Virus record (IMG/VR): IMGVR_UViG_3300031746_000214 | Location: 1-20,412 of that record | Length of the DNA: 20,412 nt | Source of the DNA: a virus | Direction: 5' to 3' (one strand) | Part shown: positions 16,901-20,412 of the stretch, piece after piece | Numbering within the stretch: position 1 is the stretch's first letter | How the letters are laid out: each line of letters starts with the position of its first letter | Program-made: the position numbers and the translations under genes | Notes under the pieces: model-generated | What the model saw: only the letters and a program-made list of their open reading frames with translations | Told to the model about the DNA's origin: nothing | Database searches by the model: none

Positions 16901-19900
16901 TTAAAATCAGCAGGAGGCTTGGCTATAGGTAATAGTGTATTTAATCCTGAATGGGGAAACGCACATATAGTTAATAGAATATTTACTGGTTCTATAACTG
17001 CTACAGGAAGTATAACTGTAACAGGAAATATTTCTATAGTTGGAAGTATTACAGGTTCAACGGTTAACTCAACTGATGTTATTGCAACCAATGTTAATAC
17101 AACTAATTTTACAGCAACTAATTTCTCACCTACTAATATTTCAACAGGCTCTGTTGTTGCTACCGGGAGTATAACTACTACAGGACAAATAACAGGTTCT
17201 CGTATATCGGGTTCTTATATAACAGGCTCATTTATTACTGGTTCATGGATTAGTGGCTCTACAATTAATATAAGTGATGTTATTGCGACTAATGTTAATA
17301 CAACTAACTTTTCAGCAACTAACTTTTTACCTGCTAATATAACTACAGGTAGTATTACAGCTACTGGAAGTATAGTTGCTTCTAACATTTATACTGGAAG
17401 TATTATTATGACAGGTAGCATAGTAGTAACAGGAAGTGCTACGATAAGTAATAATCTAACAGTATTAAAAAGAATTACAGGCTCTTGGATTTCCGGTTCA
17501 AATATATCAGGTTCAAATATTTCAGCATCTGTAGTTAATACAAGTGATGTTGTTGCTACAAATGTTAATACAACTAATTTTACAGCAACTAATTTCTCAC
17601 CTACTAATATTTCAACAGGCAGTATTACAGCTAGTGGAAGTTTGATAGCATCTAATATATATACTGGAAGTATCATTACAACAGGAAGTTTACTAGTAGC
17701 AGGAAGTGTTTCGATAAATAATAATTTAACTGCATTAAGAACAATTACAGGTTCAATTATAACTGGTTCATTAATATCAGGCTCAAATATAAGCGCTTCA
17801 ATTGCTAATATAAACGATATTACGGTTGTCAACCTGAACGTAACTAACTTTTCTCCTGCAAATATAACAACTGGTAGTATTTATGCTGCATGGAGAATAA
17901 GTGGTTCGTTTGTTACAGGCTCATTCGTTTCAGCATCTAATATTGAAATATATAATAGTTTAATAAGTAGAACTATTTCTGCAACTTCCGATATCTCATC
18001 AAACACAAGTTTACAAACAGACGGATGGATACAAGCGGGAAGCGGAGTATCGGTAGCGGGGGATGGTAATGTTGTTGCTAAAAGAGATTTAAGAGCAGCA
18101 GGAGGTTTATATGTAGGAAATTCTACACTTGCTGCTGAATGGGGAAATGCACATATACTTAATAGAATATTTACAGGTTCTATAACTGCAACTGGAAGTA
18201 TTTCAGTAACAGGAAATATTACAGGTTCAACAATCAATGCAACAGATATAATTACAACTAACTTAAATGTAACCAACTTTTCACCTGCTAATATATCTAC
18301 AGGAAGTATTATTACTACAGGCAGTTTAACAATAGCAGGAAGTGCTACAATAAGCAATAATCTTAATGTAACTAGACAAATTATTTCGGGGTCATTAACT
18401 ACTTCGGGAACAATATCCACTTTAATAGGAAAAGTTTCTGGCTCAACCCTTGTTGGCACATGGAGCGTATCTGGTTCTATTATTACAGGCTCTACAATTA
18501 GTGCATCTGCTATCAGTGCCTCAACAATTAATGCTAGTGATATTGTTGTTACAAATCTTAATGCAACTAATTTCTCACCTGCTAATATTGTAACGGGTAG
18601 TATTTCTGCTACTGGTAGTATTATAACTACAGGTAGCATAAAATTAAGCGGAGGTTTATACATAGGAAGTGTTACAAGCAATGTTTCTGCTGGTAATCTA
18701 GTTACAACAGGTAGTATAAAAATCGGAAATGGACTTTATGTTGGAAGTGAAACAGGGGTTGTATCTCCGGGACAAATCATTGTATCAGGTAGTATCAAGT
18801 CTCTATGGAATATAACAGGTTCTACAGTTAATGCAACCGATGTAATCGCTACTAATGTAAATACTACAAATCTTACTGCAACAAACTTTTCACCTGCTAA
18901 TGTTTCTACTGGTAGTGTAATTGCTACAGGTAGTATAAAAACTACCCAAACAGTAACTGGCGCTAGTTTAGTAGCCACATGGAGTATATCAGGGTCAATC
19001 ATTAGTGGTTCAAAAATTACTGGTTCAGGAATATCTGCATCAACTATAAACGCAAGTGATGTTATAGCTACTAATATTAATACCGTCAATTTTAGCGCAA
19101 CTAATTTTTCACCTGCTAATATCTCTACAGGCAGTGTAACAGCGCTTTATACTGTAACAGGTTCTATAATAACAGGTTCTACAATTACTGGTTCAGCTAT
19201 TTATGCAACTGATATTACTACTACTAATTTTACTGCAACTAATTTTTCACCTATTAATATTTCAACTGGAAGTATAACTGCCAGCGGAAGTCTAATTACA
19301 TCTAATATATATACTGGAAGTATTATTATGACAGGTAGCATAGTAGTAACAGGAAGCGCTACAATAAGTAATAATTTAACTGTAATAAGAAGAATTACAG
19401 GTTCAATAATAAGTGGTTCATTAATATCTGGTTCAAATGTTTCTGCTTCGACAATTAACGTAAGCGATATAACAGTTACAAATCTAAATGTAACTAACTT
19501 CTCACCTGCCAATATTTCGACAGGCTCAGTTACAGCCACCGGAAGTATTACAACTATAGGAAAAATAACAGGTTCAATTATCACAGGCTCCAATATATCA
19601 GCTTCAAATATATCAGCTTCAACTGTTAATGTAAGTGATATTACAGTTATAAATCTTAATGCAACTAATTTTTCACCTGCAAATATATCAACTGGAAGTA
19701 TTATTACGACAGGTAGCTTAACAATAGCAGGAAGTGCTACAATAAGTAATAATCTTACTGTAACTAGACAAATTATTTCGGGGTCATTAACTACTTCGGG
19801 AACAATATCCACTTTAATAGGAAAAGTTTCTGGCTCAACCCTTGTTGGCACATGGAGCGTATCTGGTTCTATTATTACAGGTTCTACAATTAGTGCATCT

Positions 19901-20412
19901 ACTATTAGTGCATCTACAATTAATGTAAGTGATGTTATTGCAACCAACGTTAATACAACCAATTTCAGTGCTACTAATTTTTCTCCTGCTAATATAACTA
20001 CTGGAAGTATTTATGCTTTATGGAGAATAAGTGGTTCATTTGTCACAGGCTCATACATTTCAGCATCCGTAATTGAAGTTCATAATCAATTAAATGCTAG
20101 AACTATCACTGCAATTGGTGCAATTACATCAGATACAAGTGTAGCAACAGATGGATATGTACAAGCTGGAAGTGGTCTTATCATTGCAGGAAATGGAGAT
20201 GTAATTGCTAAAAATAACTTGAAATCAGCAGGAGGATTATCTGTAGGAAATTCTACACTTGCTGTTGAATGGGGAAATGCACATATACTTAATAGAATAT
20301 TTACAGGTTCTATAACTGCAACTGGAAGTATTTCAGTAACAGGAAATATTACAGGTTCAACAATCAATGCAACAGATATAATTACAACCAATTTAAACGT
20401 TACTAATTTCTC
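13928..20412 (+). CDS. Tal/tail-tip protein fused to a giant repetitive tail fibre, 3' end beyond the window
   Basis: The frame stays open from the ATG at 13928 (GGAGG just upstream, one base after the Dit stop) to the window edge, giving at least 2161 residues. Residues about 1-170 are the hub domain (F-D-Y-F-D-L-A-E-I-P, then Y-M-E-Y-Y-P-Y-L). A short poly-Gly linker near residue 172 leads to a Tal-like region with D-K-T-I-Y-D-F-L-M-N-D-V-E-E-A-Y-T-C-V-F-D-F-N and later F-G-N-R-L-R-I-D-D. About 340-440 is helical and probably coiled coil. A region ending I-I-G-G-F-T-V-A-A-S-A-I-T-S-G (about residue 690) is typical of the step from hub to fibre. From about residue 710 on, all is Thr/Ser/Gly/Asn/Ile repeat (see the repeat feature). 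Tal trimers close the tail tip and touch the host envelope. The repeats would form a long shaft carrying receptor-binding parts further on. No peptidase motif was seen. Confidence 0.88.
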   Translation, partial: MVAIPEGIPTFTFDYFDLAEIPTFILCNPNKEQLYALGGISERKYSAKFNAMSELTFRADEHINNIYMEYYPYLVNKRLIFVDTIGYFMITDIAETNDGISKYKEITSQALEVELSSKRLVVYISGSATFEEVGEVFAVPVKLNDLLLDLEHQYLPDWTHGEIPGMANPPLAGGGGGASSSADTSIASDYRSFDIKDKTIYDFLMNDVEEAYTCVFDFNTIDKIINIYDPYVPIKETDIFISHDNLIKSMIITEVTDELATSLDVHGGGGLDIRYVNPLGNNYIYNFNYFLNTNWMSGELIDAIYIWEQTVASNLEEHSTTVLDMMNLQTTSASLNTWLNILTGCLVYAETYLSGLIEQDPLPPQAEIDLAANKVEEFENLITSACASLETNGSAINQDISILRNIADICSISGSENINFTNDQMKALQPFIIQSSYVNDNITLTDIMSASTVMEQSGKLYEQSINVLGNMSEPKYTFEIDSANFMHIKDFQKFRDQIVLGATITIEINPGTSISPVLLGMDLNFDNPDDFSLIFGNRLRIDDEAYKFNDLMKKATEAGNSNKLRGQQWDNWAVGYKSHVAGFVNSDLNTGANQLVSSGSKQIKINPAGMRTRRKKEDGSFHEQQLWIINNAIYTTEDKWHHFTRVLGSQYIDQEQNGPNGIETVQITGFGLNQNAIIGGFTVAASAITSGSTLNVSLSGNSGSFNVVTGRLSALDIITNNLTVSGAYSPANISTGSITATGSITTIGKITGSVISGSTISGSWISASTVNANDITTVNLTVSGAYSPANISTGSVTATGSITSATVITGSIVSASQIFTTNLTVGGIYSPANISTGSVTATGSITGSSIIGSNFYSTGSLRINGGLYVGNSAGIVGGKNIRAEGNISASTINITDITGSNINTTNLNVTNFSPANITTGSIYAAWRISGSFITGSYISASNIEVHYTLTSKTINATGAITSDTSLQTDGWIQAGSGISVAAAGDVVAKRDLKSAGGLAIGNSVFNPEWGNAHIVNRIFTGSITATGSITVTGNISIVGSITGSTVNSTDVIATNVNTTNFTATNFSPTNISTGSVVATGSITTTGQITGSRISGSYITGSFITGSWISGSTINISDVIATNVNTTNFSATNFLPANITTGSITATGSIVASNIYTGSIIMTGSIVVTGSATISNNLTVLKRITGSWISGSNISGSNISASVVNTSDVVATNVNTTNFTATNFSPTNISTGSITASGSLIASNIYTGSIITTGSLLVAGSVSINNNLTALRTITGSIITGSLISGSNISASIANINDITVVNLNVTNFSPANITTGSIYAAWRISGSFVTGSFVSASNIEIYNSLISRTISATSDISSNTSLQTDGWIQAGSGVSVAGDGNVVAKRDLRAAGGLYVGNSTLAAEWGNAHILNRIFTGSITATGSISVTGNITGSTINATDIITTNLNVTNFSPANISTGSIITTGSLTIAGSATISNNLNVTRQIISGSLTTSGTISTLIGKVSGSTLVGTWSVSGSIITGSTISASAISASTINASDIVVTNLNATNFSPANIVTGSISATGSIITTGSIKLSGGLYIGSVTSNVSAGNLVTTGSIKIGNGLYVGSETGVVSPGQIIVSGSIKSLWNITGSTVNATDVIATNVNTTNLTATNFSPANVSTGSVIATGSIKTTQTVTGASLVATWSISGSIISGSKITGSGISASTINASDVIATNINTVNFSATNFSPANISTGSVTALYTVTGSIITGSTITGSAIYATDITTTNFTATNFSPINISTGSITASGSLITSNIYTGSIIMTGSIVVTGSATISNNLTVIRRITGSIISGSLISGSNVSASTINVSDITVTNLNVTNFSPANISTGSVTATGSITTIGKITGSIITGSNISASNISASTVNVSDITVINLNATNFSPANISTGSIITTGSLTIAGSATISNNLTVTRQIISGSLTTSGTISTLIGKVSGSTLVGTWSVSGSIITGSTISASTISASTINVSDVIATNVNTTNFSATNFSPANITTGSIYALWRISGSFVTGSYISASVIEVHNQLNARTITAIGAITSDTSVATDGYVQAGSGLIIAGNGDVIAKNNLKSAGGLSVGNSTLAVEWGNAHILNRIFTGSITATGSISVTGNITGSTINATDIITTNLNVTNF
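16664..17125 (+). repeat. Large fibre cassette with T-D-G-W-I-Q-A-G-S-G motif, copy 1
   Basis: A 154-residue cassette starting S-P-A-N-I-T-T-G-S-I-Y-A-A-W-R-I. It carries a non-pentapeptide insert with L-Q-T-D-G-W-I-Q-A-G-S-G, V-V-A-K-R-D-L and E-W-G-N-A-H-I. It is the most diverged of three copies and includes an extra 33-base step. Confidence 0.85.
17390..17436 (+). repeat. 47-base identical repeat within the tail fibre gene, copy 1
   Basis: It is identical to 19310-19356 and encodes Y-T-G-S-I-I-M-T-G-S-I-V-V-T-G-S. The flanks continue as a diverged copy in the same frame. A third, weaker copy starts at about 17660. Confidence 0.85.
17852..18280 (+). repeat. Large fibre cassette with T-D-G-W-I-Q-A-G-S-G motif, copy 2
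   Basis: A 143-residue cassette. Bases 18112-18258 match 20242-20388 in copy 3 with a single mismatch (C at 18135, T at 20265). Confidence 0.9.
18281..18540 (+). repeat. Duplicated fibre cassette, copy 1
   Basis: It aligns without gaps to 19673-19932 (distance 1392). The core 18368-18489 is identical over 122 bases, while both flanks differ mainly at scattered, often synonymous positions. It encodes a cassette with S-A-T-I-S-N-N-L, then I-S-G-S-L-T-T-S-G-T and V-G-T-W-S-V-S-G-S. Confidence 0.9.
19310..19356 (+). repeat. 47-base identical repeat within the tail fibre gene, copy 2
   Basis: Partner of 17390-17436, at a distance of 1920 bases. Both lie about 63 bases after a cassette start. Confidence 0.85.
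19673..19932 (+). repeat. Duplicated fibre cassette, copy 2
   Basis: Partner of 18281-18540. The identical core is at 19760-19881. Confidence 0.9.
19982..20410 (+). repeat. Large fibre cassette with T-D-G-Y-V-Q-A-G-S-G motif, copy 3
   Basis: A 143-residue cassette at the window edge, in phase with copy 2 at a distance of 2130 bases. Its first half is more diverged than its second half, which is almost identical to copy 2. Confidence 0.9.

Larger units (their letters stand above)
16060..20412 (+). repeat. Cassette repeats of the tail fibre with pentapeptide-like period
   Basis: Sixteen complete cassettes and the start of a 17th can be marked by the codon for S (once L) in S-P-A-N-I-S-T-G-S: 16112, 16286, 16415, 16664, 17126, 17327, 17597, 17852, 18281, 18575, 18890, 19109, 19247, 19502, 19673, 19982 and 20411. 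Spacings run from 129 to 462 bases and all are multiples of three. Most cassettes end in S-A-S-T-I-N-x-x-D-I followed by T-N-x-N-x-T. Junctions follow a strict five-residue period (T-D-I-x-T, T-N-L-N-V, T-N-F-S-P, A-N-I-S-T, G-S-I-T-A), like pentapeptide repeats. Interiors add six- or seven-residue T-G-S-I-x-x steps or larger inserts. Confidence 0.85.

Noticed and set aside
16765-20391. Long minus-strand open frames (up to 266 codons) across the fibre repeats
   Set aside because: They mirror the plus-strand repeat gene. Its few repeated codons seldom give stops on the opposite strand. The products are repetitive Val/Ile/Pro/Leu strings without ribosome binding sites or known domains.
16060-20412. 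Array of repeats resembling a CRISPR or tandem non-coding array
   Set aside because: Repeat spacing is irregular, all steps are multiples of three, the units are not identical and they lie in one open reading frame.
13928-20412. Diversity-generating retroelement target in the fibre gene
   Set aside because: No reverse transcriptase, template repeat or clustered adenine-specific variation was seen. Differences between cassettes are spread and of all kinds.

Overview
The window is the late structural (tail) region of an AT-rich, long-tailed double-stranded DNA phage or prophage. Every supported gene lies on the plus strand, intergenic gaps are at most about 70 bases, and many starts have strong Shine-Dalgarno sites (AAGGAGG, GGAGG). 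This points to a Firmicutes host, Clostridia- or Bacilli-like. All three stop codons are used, so there is no sign of recoding. Tape measure, Dit and Tal genes follow one another and no sheath or baseplate-wedge genes are visible, so a siphophage is the best fit. The host assignment is inference.

Layout. 1-713: C-terminal part of a protein with bacterial Ig-like domains. 748-1332: free-standing GIY-YIG homing endonuclease. 1334-1897: probable neck or tail-completion protein. 1900-2691: conserved-looking protein of unknown role. 2721-3341: second GIY-YIG protein, fused to an AP2-like domain and lacking the usual catalytic arginine. 3364-4425: major tail (tube) protein with a C-terminal Ig-like domain. 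4449-4793: small probable virion protein. 4804-4840: strong intrinsic terminator. 4865-5512: probable tail assembly chaperone, overlapped by a zinc-ribbon protein (5509-5721). 5748-6695: unknown. 6714-7178 and 7175-8173: RuvC-like resolvase and tyrosine recombinase, overlapping by 4 bases. 8208-13034: 1608-residue tape measure protein. 13078-13926: distal tail protein (Dit). 13928 to the window edge: a Tal/tail-fibre protein of more than 2160 residues that is still open at the end.

The most striking object is the C-terminal two-thirds of the Tal gene (about 16060-20412). It is built from 16 complete cassettes and the start of a 17th. Each begins with a version of N-[FY]-S-P-A-N-I-[ST]-T-G-S and usually ends near S-A-S-T-[IV]-N-x-x-D-[IV]. 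The junctions and many interiors follow a five-residue period that matches the A-(N/D)-L-x-x pentapeptide-repeat pattern, which suggests quadrilateral beta-helix segments in the fibre shaft. Several cassettes are near-identical at DNA level, which implies recent cassette duplication or gene conversion.

How the genes fit together: neck protein, tube protein, chaperone, tape measure, Dit and Tal would assemble a tail whose tip carries the repetitive fibre that meets the host surface. The endonucleases are probably intergenic parasites of the operon. The RuvC/recombinase pair is not structural. It may act on phage DNA late in infection, and the sequence alone does not show its role.
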